From contig JAURFU010000017.1 of NCBI GenBank assembly GCA_030834165.1, positions 1 through 37,496 of the forward strand: DNA of 37,496 nt, in the 5' to 3' direction. The stretch comes from Verrucomicrobiota bacterium. GTDB lineage: Bacteria; Verrucomicrobiota; Verrucomicrobiia; Opitutales; UBA953. Every line of letters starts with the position of its first letter. Position 1 is the first letter of the stretch. Shown here piece by piece: positions 1-6,704 of the stretch. The notes below the pieces were generated by a model, which was given only the letters and a program-made list of their open reading frames with translations, did not search any database and was not told where the DNA came from. The position numbers were made by a program, and so were the translations under genes.

Positions 1-161
1 AGCCGCGCATCGACATGCGCAGGATCGTGAAGATCGCGCGCGAGGCCGGCTACAACGGCTATCTTCCGATCGAATCCCTCCCCATGGGCCGGAAGGATTA
101 CGATACTCCGGGCGAACTGCGTCGCATGCTCAAGGAATTGCAGGCGGCGATTGCGGAGTGA
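1..161 (+). CDS. Sugar phosphate isomerase/epimerase family protein, C-terminal fragment
   Basis: Only the last 52 codons are in the window; the gene enters from the left edge in frame 3 and ends with TGA at 159-161. The visible tail has the sequence GYNGYLPIESL near residue 20 of the fragment. This resembles the final beta-strand of xylose-isomerase-like TIM barrels (AP endonuclease 2 family), where a glutamate near the C-terminus often contributes to the metal site. The tail ends in a helix rich in Leu, Lys and Glu. A second protein of the same broad family lies at 827-1678 on the other strand, so the locus may handle sugar or sugar-acid isomerisation. The family is a reasonable guess from a short fragment; the substrate cannot be told. 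Confidence 0.6.
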   Translation, partial: PRIDMRRIVKIAREAGYNGYLPIESLPMGRKDYDTPGELRRMLKELQAAIAE

Positions 162-170
162 GATTCTGTC

Positions 171-203
171 TCGAGGTAGGGGCAGCACCGCGTGCTGCCC
201 TAG
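171..203. repeat. REP element, left copy flanking the RAYT gene
   Basis: A 33-bp element with a GTAG tetranucleotide (176-179) just 5' of a GC-rich hairpin: GGCAGCAC (181-188), 3-nt loop, GTGCTGCC (192-199). It is the exact reverse complement of 709-741. The TAG stop codon of the RAYT gene (200-202, minus strand) lies inside it. GTAG or GGAG next to a hairpin is the known signature of REP sequences recognised by RAYT proteins. Confidence 0.85.
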
Positions 204-661
204 TCTGACTCTTGTCTCATCGGCCACTCTGCCACGTAAGGCCAGTCTTCGGGGCTGCCTGCGAATCCTGCCCTTACTGGATTTGAGCGGATATAGGCTT
301 TGATTTCCAGGAACTGTTCATAGCTCCGTATCCGATGGTCGAAGGCGTCGCGTTGCCAGTCCGTGGGCCAGGCGTAGCCGATGTCCCTTTTGAACGAGCC
401 GAGTGTCTGCTGTATCCGGGAGGAGTGGGGAATCATTACGATACCGTGAAGATGATCCGGCATCGCGAGCATCATGAGAGGCGTCCATTTGCCTCTCTCG
501 GCAAGATGATGGGTCGATGCGAGGATGGCGGACCAGGCGGAGGTATTGTCGAAGTGCCGGACTTTTCTTTGTCGATGGCAGACAGTTATGAAGAGGGGGT
601 CGCGTTCGTGCACCCAGAGAGGGCGTTGGTGGGGGAGGTATTCGCGGATGCGGAAATCCAT
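200..661 (-). CDS. REP-associated tyrosine transposase (RAYT, Y1 transposase family)
   Basis: This 153-residue protein matches single-domain RAYTs, relatives of IS200/IS605 TnpA that nick single-stranded REP DNA. The HUH-type metal site is visible as MPDHLHGIV near residues 68-76 (His-Leu-His in place of His-hydrophobic-His). The C-terminal helix has AYIRSNPVRAGF (about 122-133), a hallmark of the family; the catalytic Tyr is probably the one in this helix (AYIRSNP) or in RSYEQFLE just before it. Length is normal and the frame is intact. A perfect inverted pair of 33-bp REPs (171-203 and 709-741) brackets the gene, so gene plus flanks form a REPtron-like unit. Similar REPs elsewhere in the window are probably its substrates. 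Unlike an insertion sequence, RAYTs are usually single copy and domesticated. Confidence 0.92.
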   Translation of the reverse strand: MDFRIREYLPHQRPLWVHERDPLFITVCHRQRKVRHFDNTSAWSAILASTHHLAERGKWTPLMMLAMPDHLHGIVMIPHSSRIQQTLGSFKRDIGYAWPTDWQRDAFDHRIRSYEQFLEIKAYIRSNPVRAGFAGSPEDWPYVAEWPMRQESD

Positions 662-708
662 CCGGACAGGGTGGAACGATTAAATCACGGTTCGAAGCAG
701 GAGAGACC

Positions 709-741
709 CTAGGGCAGCACGCGGTGCTGCCCCTACCTCGA
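709..741. repeat. REP element, right copy flanking the RAYT gene
   Basis: Perfect 33-bp reverse complement of 171-203. The same palindromic core is followed by CTAC, which is GTAG on the minus strand. It lies upstream of the RAYT start at 661, so the two elements point toward each other across the gene. Confidence 0.85.
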
Positions 742-758
742 TGCATTTCTCCGCCCAC

Positions 759-787
759 AAAAAAGCCCCCGGTTTTCCGGGGGCTTT
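759..787 (-). terminator. Rho-independent terminator of the 827-1678 gene
   Basis: Perfect 11-bp stem (62-72 paired with 77-87 of the 700s block, i.e. 762-772 with 777-787) with a TTTT loop. Read on the minus strand it ends in a six-T run (759-764), so it terminates transcription from the isomerase-like gene whose stop is at 827. The stem is symmetric but the T-run favours minus-strand use. Confidence 0.85.
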
Positions 788-791
788 GGGA

Positions 792-816
792 GGACAGCAC
801 GTGGTGCTGTCCCTGC
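792..816. repeat. Diverged REP hairpin
   Basis: GGACAGCAC, 3-nt loop, GTGCTGTCC followed by CTGCC. It has the shape of the 171-203 element with compensating G-to-A and C-to-T changes in the stem, so the palindrome is preserved. It lies between the stop at 827 and the terminator at 759-787. Confidence 0.65.
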
Positions 817-826
817 CTGGCGAACC

Positions 827-1678
827 TTACTTCGCGCGGGCTTTGACGAAATCGATGTTATGCTTCACCTGCGGGACGCTGTTGTCCCAGTCGGCTTCGT
901 GCTCCACGGAGATGTGGCCGTCGAACTTCTGGCGCTTGAGTTCGGCGAGGCAGCCGTCGACGTCGACGACGCCCTTGCCGGCGACGACGACCGAGGCCTT
1001 GTGGCCGAAGTCGGACTTGTCCTTGAGGTGCACGCTGACGATGCGGCCTTCGAGGACCTTGATCGCCCAGACGGAGCTCAGGTTCGAAGTGGCCCAGTGG
1101 CCGATATCGGCGCAGGCGCCGATGCGGGCGTCGCGGCTCTCGACGACGCCGAGGATGTAGAGGGGGTCCCAGACCTTGTATTTCGTGTCGATCTTGCCGT
1201 CCTTGGTGAGACGGGTGCCGTGCTCATGGAAGGCGACCTTGATGTCGAACTCCTGGGCGGCGGATTCCCAGTGGGCGACCTGTTCGGTGGATTCGGTGCA
1301 GACGGCGTAGAGGCCCATCTTCTTGGCGAAGGACATGATGGCGTAGACCTCTTCCTTGTTCTTCGCGCCGATGACGCCGTAGTTCACGGCGCGGACGCCC
1401 TGGCGGTCCAGCTCGGCCTTGATCTCGGCCATGGTGGCTTCGGACATCGAGTGATGCGTCTTCTCCTTCGAGCCGGGCTTCACGGTCTGTCCGGGGAAGA
1501 GCTCGATGACGTTGCCGCCGGCCTCCTTGGTCTTGGCGATGGCCTCGAAGAAGGAGAACTGCTTGAAGGTGTAGGCTTGGGCCCCGACGAACCAACCGTT
1601 CTGGCGGTAGGATTCCGGGATCGGGTCGGCGCTGACGCAGGCGGCGGCGGCGAGGGCGAGGAGGGTGAGGAGACGCAT
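827..1678 (-). CDS. Exported sugar phosphate isomerase/epimerase-like TIM-barrel protein
   Basis: The protein has 283 residues when started at MRLLTLLALA, which gives a clean signal peptide (hydrophobic to about residue 18, probable cleavage after CVSA). The frame is open further upstream, but that extension has no export signal and falls in the divergent spacer. The body has the xylose-isomerase-like barrel pattern: QAYTFKQFSFFEAI early, VAFHEHGT (about 170), CADIGHW (about 211), IVSVHLKDKS (about 232) and a closing ISVEHEAD (about 262). These carry the Glu, His and Asp residues that bind metal in the AP endonuclease 2 superfamily. An exported isomerase of this kind is common in Verrucomicrobiota and Planctomycetota, usually near glycan-use genes. 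The exact reaction is unknown. It ends at a strong terminator (759-787) and diverges from yraN. Confidence 0.85.
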   Translation of the reverse strand: MRLLTLLALAAAACVSADPIPESYRQNGWFVGAQAYTFKQFSFFEAIAKTKEAGGNVIELFPGQTVKPGSKEKTHHSMSEATMAEIKAELDRQGVRAVNYGVIGAKNKEEVYAIMSFAKKMGLYAVCTESTEQVAHWESAAQEFDIKVAFHEHGTRLTKDGKIDTKYKVWDPLYILGVVESRDARIGACADIGHWATSNLSSVWAIKVLEGRIVSVHLKDKSDFGHKASVVVAGKGVVDVDGCLAELKRQKFDGHISVEHEADWDNSVPQVKHNIDFVKARAK

Positions 1679-1781
1679 GGGTGTGGGGTGTAAGGACAGA
1701 GAAAGGCACCTACGGTTCCATAGGTCAAGAACCCCTCCGTCCAAGGATGGCGGAAACGCCGCCTTTTAGGTCTCCTCGCGC

Positions 1782-2204
1782 ATGTTTTTAGCCGAACTGT
1801 GGGCCGCCGCCCGGGAGTGGTGGCGCGGACGGACCCCGCCCGCTGATTTCGGCGCCTGGGGTGAGCGTCGCGCCGAGGAGTACTATCGCCGGCAGGGCGG
1901 TCGCTGCCTCGCCGTCAACTGGCGTCACGGGCGCGACGAACTCGACCTCGTCGTCCTCGAAGGCGAGGTGCTCGTGTTCGTCGAAGTCAAGACCCGCCAC
2001 GCCGAAGAGGGCGGGGAAGGGTACTGGGCGGTGAATCGGAGGAAAAAGAGGGCTTTGCGGCGGGCCGCGGGCGCCTGGATCCGCCAGGTCGGGGGCGCGT
2101 GTCATACGCGCTTCGACGTCATGGAAGTTCTGGTTTGCAAGAAAGGCACCGTCCGCCTCCTTCAACACCGTGGCGAAGTCCTCTTCGGGCGTCGTCGCTT
2201 CTAG
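1782..2204 (+). CDS. yraN: YraN/UPF0102 family nuclease-like protein
   Basis: The 140-residue protein has the YraN fold signature. GERRAEEYYRRQGG (about 27-40) comes first, then NWRHGRDELDLVVLEGE and LVFVEVKTR. The Glu-Asp and Glu-Val-Lys residues match the Holliday-junction-resolvase-like (PD-(D/E)XK-type) active site. The usual N-R-x-x-x-G-E-I-D-L block appears here as N-W-R-H-G-R-D-E-L-D-L. The biological role is poorly known in all bacteria; DNA repair or processing is assumed. It is the first gene of a probable operon, with zwf starting 6 nt after its stop. No Shine-Dalgarno motif is visible before the ATG. Confidence 0.92.
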   Translation: MFLAELWAAAREWWRGRTPPADFGAWGERRAEEYYRRQGGRCLAVNWRHGRDELDLVVLEGEVLVFVEVKTRHAEEGGEGYWAVNRRKKRALRRAAGAWIRQVGGACHTRFDVMEVLVCKKGTVRLLQHRGEVLFGRRRF

Positions 2205-2210
2205 CCTCCG

Positions 2211-3755
2211 ATGTCCGACACCGACCGTCATCCGTTCCTTTCCGGCCTGAGCAAGCACCGTGGCGCCCAGCCCACGTGCGTGGTCATCTTCGGCGCCTCC
2301 GGCGACCTGGCCGCGCGCAAGCTCCTGCCGGCGCTCTACAACCTGGCCGTCGACAGCCTCCTCCCGGCCGACTTCCACCTGATCGGCTTCGGACGTAAGC
2401 CTGTGACCGACCCCGAGTTCCGTACCCAGGCCGCCGCCGACATCAGGAAGTTCTCCCGCCGCGAGTTCCGCCCCGACATCTGGCAGCGCGTCGAGGACAA
2501 CACCTCCTACCAGGCCGGTGGTTACGACGACCCTAAGGCCTACGCCGCCCTGAAGGAGCAGATCGCCGCCGCCGAGAAGCGCGCCGGCCGCCCCCTGCAG
2601 CTGGTCTTCTACGTCTCGACCCCGCCCACGGTCTTCGAGGCCATCCTTGAGAATCTCGGCCAGTCCGGCCTCGCCGGCCGCGGCATCGGCACCGAGCTCG
2701 AGAGCAAGGTCATCATCGAGAAGCCGTTCGGCAAGGACCTCGCTTCGGCCGTCCACCTCAACGCCGCCGCCGCCCGCAACTTCCGCGAGTCGCAGATCTT
2801 CCGTATCGACCATTACCTCGGCAAGGAGACCGTCCAGGACCTCCTCGTCCTGCGTTTCGCCAACCCGATCTTCGAGCCGCTCTGGAACCGTCGTCATGTC
2901 GACCACGTCCAGATCACCGTCGCCGAAGAACTCGGCGTCGGCACCCGCGGCGGTTACTACGACGGCAGCGGCGCCACGCGCGACATGCTGCAGAACCACA
3001 CGATGCAGCTCCTCGCGCTCGTCGCGATGGAACAGCCGCGCTCCCTCTCCGCCGAGCACATCCGCGACGAGAAGGTGAAGCTCCTCGAAGCCATCCAGCC
3101 CCTGCGCCTCGGCGTCGGCGGCGACGCCGTCCGCGCCCAATACTCCGAAGGCCTCTCCGGCGGCGAGAAGGTCCCCGGTTACCTCGGCGAGAAGGACATC
3201 CCGCAGGATTCGGCCACCGAGACCTTCTGCGCGCTCCGCTTCTCGGTCGAGAACAGCCGCTGGTCCGGCGTGCCGTTCTACATGCGCTCCGGCAAGCGCC
3301 TCGCCCGCCGCGTCTCCGAGATCGCCATCCAGTTCAAGCAGCCCGAGTCCGGCCTGTTCGCCGGCGACGCCCGTTACGACATCGCCCCGAACCGCCTCGT
3401 CATCCAGATCCAGCCCGACGAAGGCACGACGCTCGTCCTCAACTCCAAGGTGCCCGGCCTCGAGCCGCGCACGCAGCCGGTCCGCCTGAGCTTCCGCTAC
3501 GCCACCACCTACGGTTCCAACACGCCCGAAGCGTACGAGCGCCTGATCCTCGACGGCATCGTCGGCGACCGCACGCTCTTCATCCGCGGCGACGAGACCG
3601 AGGCTTCCTGGCGCCTGTTCACGCCGCTCCTCCGGAGCTGGCAGCAGCAGGGCCGCGAAGGCATGGAGACCTACGCCGCCGGTTCCTGGGGTCCCGCGGG
3701 CGGCGACGCCCTCCTGGCGGCGCACGGACACGCCTGGCGCAACGCCGGCCGCTGA
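2211..3755 (+). CDS. zwf: Glucose-6-phosphate 1-dehydrogenase
   Basis: The 514-residue enzyme oxidises glucose 6-phosphate to 6-phosphogluconolactone with NADP+ (or NAD+), opening the oxidative pentose phosphate pathway. The Rossmann motif VVIFGASGDLAARKLLPAL sits at about 24-42. The substrate lysine block EKPFGKDL and the catalytic RIDHYLGKE (about 198-206, catalytic His in it) are intact. Length is normal for the family. The protein that follows (3758) is an OpcA-like partner with a 2-nt gap, so the two are almost certainly co-transcribed and probably act together. Transketolase of the same pathway lies at the right edge of the window. The ATG has no Shine-Dalgarno motif (CTTCTAGCCTCCG before it). 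Confidence 0.98.
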   Translation: MSDTDRHPFLSGLSKHRGAQPTCVVIFGASGDLAARKLLPALYNLAVDSLLPADFHLIGFGRKPVTDPEFRTQAAADIRKFSRREFRPDIWQRVEDNTSYQAGGYDDPKAYAALKEQIAAAEKRAGRPLQLVFYVSTPPTVFEAILENLGQSGLAGRGIGTELESKVIIEKPFGKDLASAVHLNAAAARNFRESQIFRIDHYLGKETVQDLLVLRFANPIFEPLWNRRHVDHVQITVAEELGVGTRGGYYDGSGATRDMLQNHTMQLLALVAMEQPRSLSAEHIRDEKVKLLEAIQPLRLGVGGDAVRAQYSEGLSGGEKVPGYLGEKDIPQDSATETFCALRFSVENSRWSGVPFYMRSGKRLARRVSEIAIQFKQPESGLFAGDARYDIAPNRLVIQIQPDEGTTLVLNSKVPGLEPRTQPVRLSFRYATTYGSNTPEAYERLILDGIVGDRTLFIRGDETEASWRLFTPLLRSWQQQGREGMETYAAGSWGPAGGDALLAAHGHAWRNAGR

Positions 3756-3757
3756 TC

Positions 3758-4726
3758 ATGGCCCACCCGCTGATCGACGCGCTGCCGGGCTTCCCGGCCA
3801 AGATCTCCGCCGTCCTGCCGTCGCTCGACAAGGCGTGGGCCGACGAAGGCGAGGACGCCGCGCGCGCCTCGCAGATGAACCTCGTGCTGATGTTCGGCGC
3901 GGCCGTCGCGCCCGCCGACGCCCAGGCGCGTTTCGACGAAGCCATCCGCTTCGCCCAGCGTTATCCTTGCCGCCTCGTCGTCCTCGCCGCGCGTCCCGCC
4001 GCCGAGGCCGCCGCGCCGCTCGAGGCCAAGGTCAACGTCCTCTGCTTCTTCGATCCCTCCCGTCGCGGCAAGCGCTGCTGCGAGGCGCTCATGCTCGCCC
4101 ATGGCGCGCCGACGCCGGAACTCGAATCGCTGGTCTCGACCTGGCTCGAAGGCGACCTTCCGACCAACGTCTGGGCCCATGGCGTGACCGTCGACGAATT
4201 CAGGCCGTGGCTCGGCTGGACCGCCCGTTGCCGCCGCGTCGTCGCCGACCGCTCCCTCGCGGGCGATGCTTTCTTCCTGCAGGCCTTCCCTAAGCCGCAG
4301 GCCGTCCGCGACCTTTCCGTCGCGCGCTGCCTGCCCGTGCGTCAGGCGCTCGGCCAGTATCTCGCCGCCCATAAGCCGGCCGAACTCGTCCGCGGCCTCC
4401 GCTCCGTCACCGTCTCGCATCGCGCGGGCATGCGCGGCGAAGCTTACGGCATCCTTGAGTGGATGCGCTCGTGCCTCACGCATTGCGCCGGCCTGACCCG
4501 TGCGCACCTCGACGTCGCTTTCGCCCTTTCCGAGAAGCCTCCGGCGGGCGACTGCCTCGACGCCGAGTGGGTCTTCGCCGACGGCGCGTGCTTCTCCTGG
4601 GAACACTCCGAAGGCTGTTCGCACGCCACGATCGCTTTCACGCGCAGCCACGACGCCCGCAAGCTCTCGCAGCGCGTCGCCTTCATGGGCGCCCCCGAAG
4701 CATTGTCCGAAGCGGTGTTTTTCTGA
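3758..4726 (+). CDS. opcA: OpcA-like glucose-6-phosphate dehydrogenase assembly/allosteric protein
   Basis: The 322-residue protein lies 2 nt after zwf. It resembles the OpcA/GlxC family, which in cyanobacteria activates or assembles glucose-6-phosphate dehydrogenase and confers redox control. Visible family features are an N-terminal MNLVLMFG strand, FAQRYPCRLVVLAARP (about residue 65-80), a central LPTNVWAHG and the W-E-H-S pattern near the C-terminus. It has several cysteines (Cys71 region, LCFFDPSRRGKRCCEAL, CLTHCAG), which would suit redox regulation, but that role is inference. OpcA is best known from cyanobacteria and actinobacteria; its pairing with zwf here is the main support for the name. 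No signal peptide or membrane segment is present. Confidence 0.8.
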   Translation: MAHPLIDALPGFPAKISAVLPSLDKAWADEGEDAARASQMNLVLMFGAAVAPADAQARFDEAIRFAQRYPCRLVVLAARPAAEAAAPLEAKVNVLCFFDPSRRGKRCCEALMLAHGAPTPELESLVSTWLEGDLPTNVWAHGVTVDEFRPWLGWTARCRRVVADRSLAGDAFFLQAFPKPQAVRDLSVARCLPVRQALGQYLAAHKPAELVRGLRSVTVSHRAGMRGEAYGILEWMRSCLTHCAGLTRAHLDVAFALSEKPPAGDCLDAEWVFADGACFSWEHSEGCSHATIAFTRSHDARKLSQRVAFMGAPEALSEAVFF

Positions 4727-4749
4727 GCGCAAAGCGCGGTTGGAAAAGA

Positions 4750-4978
4750 CAAAGGGAGACCGGGAACCGGAAGTAATGCTGCGGTTCTGCTACTTCGGGT
4801 GACAGGTGACGGGCACGGGAACCGGAGGTTCAGGTATCGGCCCTTCAGGATTCGGCCGCCGGAACCAGGTGCCGATGGCCGATGGCTGAACTTGCTGACT
4901 CCCGAACGGCCGATGCGCTGATGGCCGTCACCTGTCACCCGAAAATGGCTCCCCAGCCAATTACCCGGTCTCCCTTTG
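4750..4978. repeat. Nested inverted repeats in the opcA-rdgB spacer
   Basis: Outer arms of 15 bp (CAAAGGGAGACCGGG, 4750-4764, with 4964-4978) and inner arms of 19 bp (4794-4812 with 4925-4943) are both perfect. Together they allow one large branched hairpin of about 229 nt. The interior repeats short words such as CCGGAACC, ATCGGC and GATGGC. No reading frame of note is present. The outer arm word recurs at 5828-5907. It lies between convergent genes opcA and rdgB, so it could act as a bidirectional terminator, or it may be a small non-autonomous element. Confidence 0.8.
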
Positions 4979-4994
4979 ATTTAAGTATTTAGTC

Positions 4995-5603
4995 TCAAGC
5001 TACCCCATTCTCCCGCAGCCAGGCGGACATGAGCTGGAAGGCTTTGGCGCGGTGGCTGATGGCGTCCTTCTTGGCGGGGCTGAGCTCGCCGAAGGTACGT
5101 TCCTCGTTCGCGGGCACGAAGAGCGAATCGTAACCGAACCCTTCGGTGCCGACCTCGGCTTCGAGGATCTTGCCCCAGCACTGGCCGACGAACTTGCCGA
5201 CTTCCTGGTTGGGCCCGAGGAGGATGAGATGGCATTCGAAACGCGCGCCGCGCTTGTGGGGCGGGGCCTTCTTCATCGCTTCGAGGAGCTTCGCGCGGTT
5301 CTGCGCGTCGGTCGCGCCGACGCCGGCGTAGACCGCGGAGTCGACCCCCGGGCCGCCCTGCAGCGCGTCGCAGCACAGGCCGCTGTCATCGGCGAGCACC
5401 CAGGCCTTGCGCGGCGCGATCGCGCGCAGGGCTTCGGCCTTCAGGCGGCAGTTGCCGTTGAAGGTGCCGGAGATTTCTTCGACATACGGCATGCCGCCGA
5501 GGTCCTTGGCCGAGCGCACGCGCACGTCGAGCCGCGCCTGGGCGAACATGCGGCCGAATTCCTCGGCCTTATGCGCATTACCCGTCGCCAGAAAGATTTC
5601 CAT
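4995..5603 (-). CDS. rdgB: XTP/dITP pyrophosphatase (Ham1/RdgB family)
   Basis: The 202-residue enzyme hydrolyses non-canonical purine nucleoside triphosphates (ITP, dITP, XTP) to monophosphates, keeping hypoxanthine and xanthine out of DNA and RNA. The start MEIFLATGNAHKAEEF matches the family N-terminus (substrate-binding TGN-x-x-K). The metal-binding DDSGL block (about 76-80), PGVDSAVYAG, GYDSLFVP and the C-terminal SHRAKAF are all present. The open frame continues 38 codons upstream, but that stretch translates the REP and 8-mer repeats and is rejected. It converges with opcA across the nested inverted repeat. Confidence 0.97.
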   Translation of the reverse strand: MEIFLATGNAHKAEEFGRMFAQARLDVRVRSAKDLGGMPYVEEISGTFNGNCRLKAEALRAIAPRKAWVLADDSGLCCDALQGGPGVDSAVYAGVGATDAQNRAKLLEAMKKAPPHKRGARFECHLILLGPNQEVGKFVGQCWGKILEAEVGTEGFGYDSLFVPANEERTFGELSPAKKDAISHRAKAFQLMSAWLRENGVA

Positions 5604-5645
5604 GCGGGGAATGTGAGTGGCAGGGGAGTGGAAGGCAAGGGATAG

Positions 5646-5672
5646 GGTGGGGGCAGCATCGCGTGCTGCCCA
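5646..5672. repeat. REP-like hairpin upstream of rdgB
   Basis: GGGCAGCA (5651-5658), 5-nt loop, TGCTGCCC, preceded by GGTGG rather than GTAGG. It has the same core as the REPs around the RAYT gene with a weakened tetranucleotide. It lies 43 nt upstream of the rdgB start and touches the 8-mer array that follows. Confidence 0.7.
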
Positions 5673-5673
5673 A

Positions 5674-5720
5674 GGTGCAAAAGTGCAAATCGGCCTGCGG
5701 CCTGTGCAAAGGTGCAAAAG
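5674..5720. repeat. GTGCAAAN 8-mer array with central hairpin, copy A
   Basis: Two GTGCAAAN units, a hairpin (GGCC-TGC-GGCC) and two more units, then TTAA. The same arrangement is seen at 13839 onward and, inverted, in 12164-12202. Only the 8-mers are conserved between copies; the hairpin stem differs in sequence. Confidence 0.75.
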
Positions 5721-5754
5721 TTAAAGTCATAGTTCCAAGTGACGGGTGGATTGG

Positions 5755-5805
5755 GTAGGGTTGAGCGGCCCGCTCAACCGCGGCTGCCCGGGCCGGTCAG
5801 CCCTG
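5755..5805. repeat. BIME: two opposed REP hairpins, copy 1
   Basis: GTAG at 5755-5758 precedes a hairpin with arms GGTTGAGC (5759-5766) and GCTCAACC (5772-5779). After GC comes a second hairpin with GGCTG and CAGCC arms, closed by CTGCC. The arrangement is the same composite found in reverse orientation at 14780-14833. The second hairpin is less perfect here. Confidence 0.7.
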
Positions 5806-5827
5806 CCTCTAGGCAAGGGCGTGGATT

Positions 5828-5907
5828 CAAAGGGAAACCGGAGACCGGATGATTGGCTGGGGGCATTAATATCCGCAGCATTCATTCCGGTTTCCGGTCT
5901 CCCTTTG
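5828..5907. repeat. CAAAGGGA/ACCGG inverted repeat, second copy
   Basis: 22-nt arms at 5828-5849 and 5886-5907 are inverted repeats with two differences. The arms consist of CAAAGGGA followed by RACCGGA-type words, the same vocabulary as the outer arms at 4750-4764 and 4964-4978. The 36-nt interior has no gene. Confidence 0.7.
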
Positions 5908-6046
5908 CTTTCACTATCTTTCCTACCCCCACCCCTACCCCTTCTCTATTGTTTCCGCCCCCATCCTCAGCCAAGGTGACTGTCCCTGACAGTCCTCGGC
6001 CTTCATCTGCCATCTGTCATCCGTCCTCTGCCATCTTCAGCCTCCC
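5908..6046 (+). other. Pyrimidine-rich spacer upstream of coaB
   Basis: No gene is supported here. The plus strand is strongly C/T-rich and carries short near-repeats (CATCTGCCATCTGTCATCC, then CCTCTGCCATC). The 5604-6046 spacer as a whole (443 nt) consists of a REP, an 8-mer array, a BIME, an inverted repeat and this tract. A promoter for coaB presumably lies within it, but no convincing -35/-10 pair was seen. Confidence 0.5.
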
Positions 6047-6703
6047 TTGTCCCTCCGCTGCCTCATCACTGCCGGTCCGACCCGCGAGTTCTTCGATCCG
6101 GTGCGCTTCATCAGCAACCCGTCGACGGGCAAGATGGGCTTCGCCTTGGCCGCCGCCGCGAAGGAGGCCGGTTGGTCGGTCGATCTCGTCGCCGGTCCGG
6201 TCTCCTTGCCTGAACCGGCGGGCGTGATGGTCTACCCGGTCGTCACCGCCGCCGAGATGCATCGCCAGGCGGATGCCCTGTTCGGTCCGTGCGACGTGCT
6301 CATCATGACGGCGGCCGTCAGCGACTGGCGTCCGAAGACGACCGAGCCTCAGAAATTGAAGAAGGACGGGCAGGGGATGACGGTCGAACTCGAGCCTGTG
6401 CCGGACATCGTCTCGGCCCTCGCCGAAGAGCGTCGCACCGACCAGTTCCTCGTCGGCTTCGCCGCCGAGACCGAGAACGTCGAAGCCCACGCCCTCGACA
6501 AGCTCGAGCGCAAGGGGCTCGACCTCATCGCCGCCAACTCCGTCGCCGGCCGCGACGGCGCCTTCGGTTCCGATGAGAACAAGCTCATCGTCCTCGGACG
6601 AAATGGTTTCCGCGAAGTCCTCGGCCCGGCCGCCAAGGCCGTGGTCGCCCGCCAGCTCATCGACGTGATCGCCCGCCTCGTCGCGGCGCGCGCTTCCGCC
6701 TGA
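6047..6703 (+). CDS. coaB: Phosphopantothenoylcysteine synthetase domain protein (CoaB-like, without CoaC)
   Basis: The 218-residue protein covers only the CoaB half of the usual CoaBC fusion. It joins 4'-phosphopantothenate to cysteine in coenzyme A synthesis. The N-terminus [31 protein letters not shown] is the conserved CoaB opening (Asn in the SNPSTGKMG block). AAVSDWRP (about 90), the K-L-K-K stretch and VGFAAET (about 143) are also typical; this last block and the following Asn-Ser region line the CTP and acyl-phosphate site. No ATG is available: the only reasonable start is TTG at 6047, since a stop lies in frame at 5987. The neighbouring histidine kinase begins 1 nt after its stop. 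The decarboxylase CoaC must be encoded elsewhere. Confidence 0.88.
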   Translation: MSLRCLITAGPTREFFDPVRFISNPSTGKMGFALAAAAKEAGWSVDLVAGPVSLPEPAGVMVYPVVTAAEMHRQADALFGPCDVLIMTAAVSDWRPKTTEPQKLKKDGQGMTVELEPVPDIVSALAEERRTDQFLVGFAAETENVEAHALDKLERKGLDLIAANSVAGRDGAFGSDENKLIVLGRNGFREVLGPAAKAVVARQLIDVIARLVAARASA

Positions 6704-6704
6704 C

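Noticed and set aside
1788-3731. 647-codon open frame on the minus strand opposite zwf
   Set aside because: It is a high-GC shadow of zwf/yraN: low-complexity Ala/Gly/Glu/Val composition, no motif, and the plus strand carries clear enzymes.
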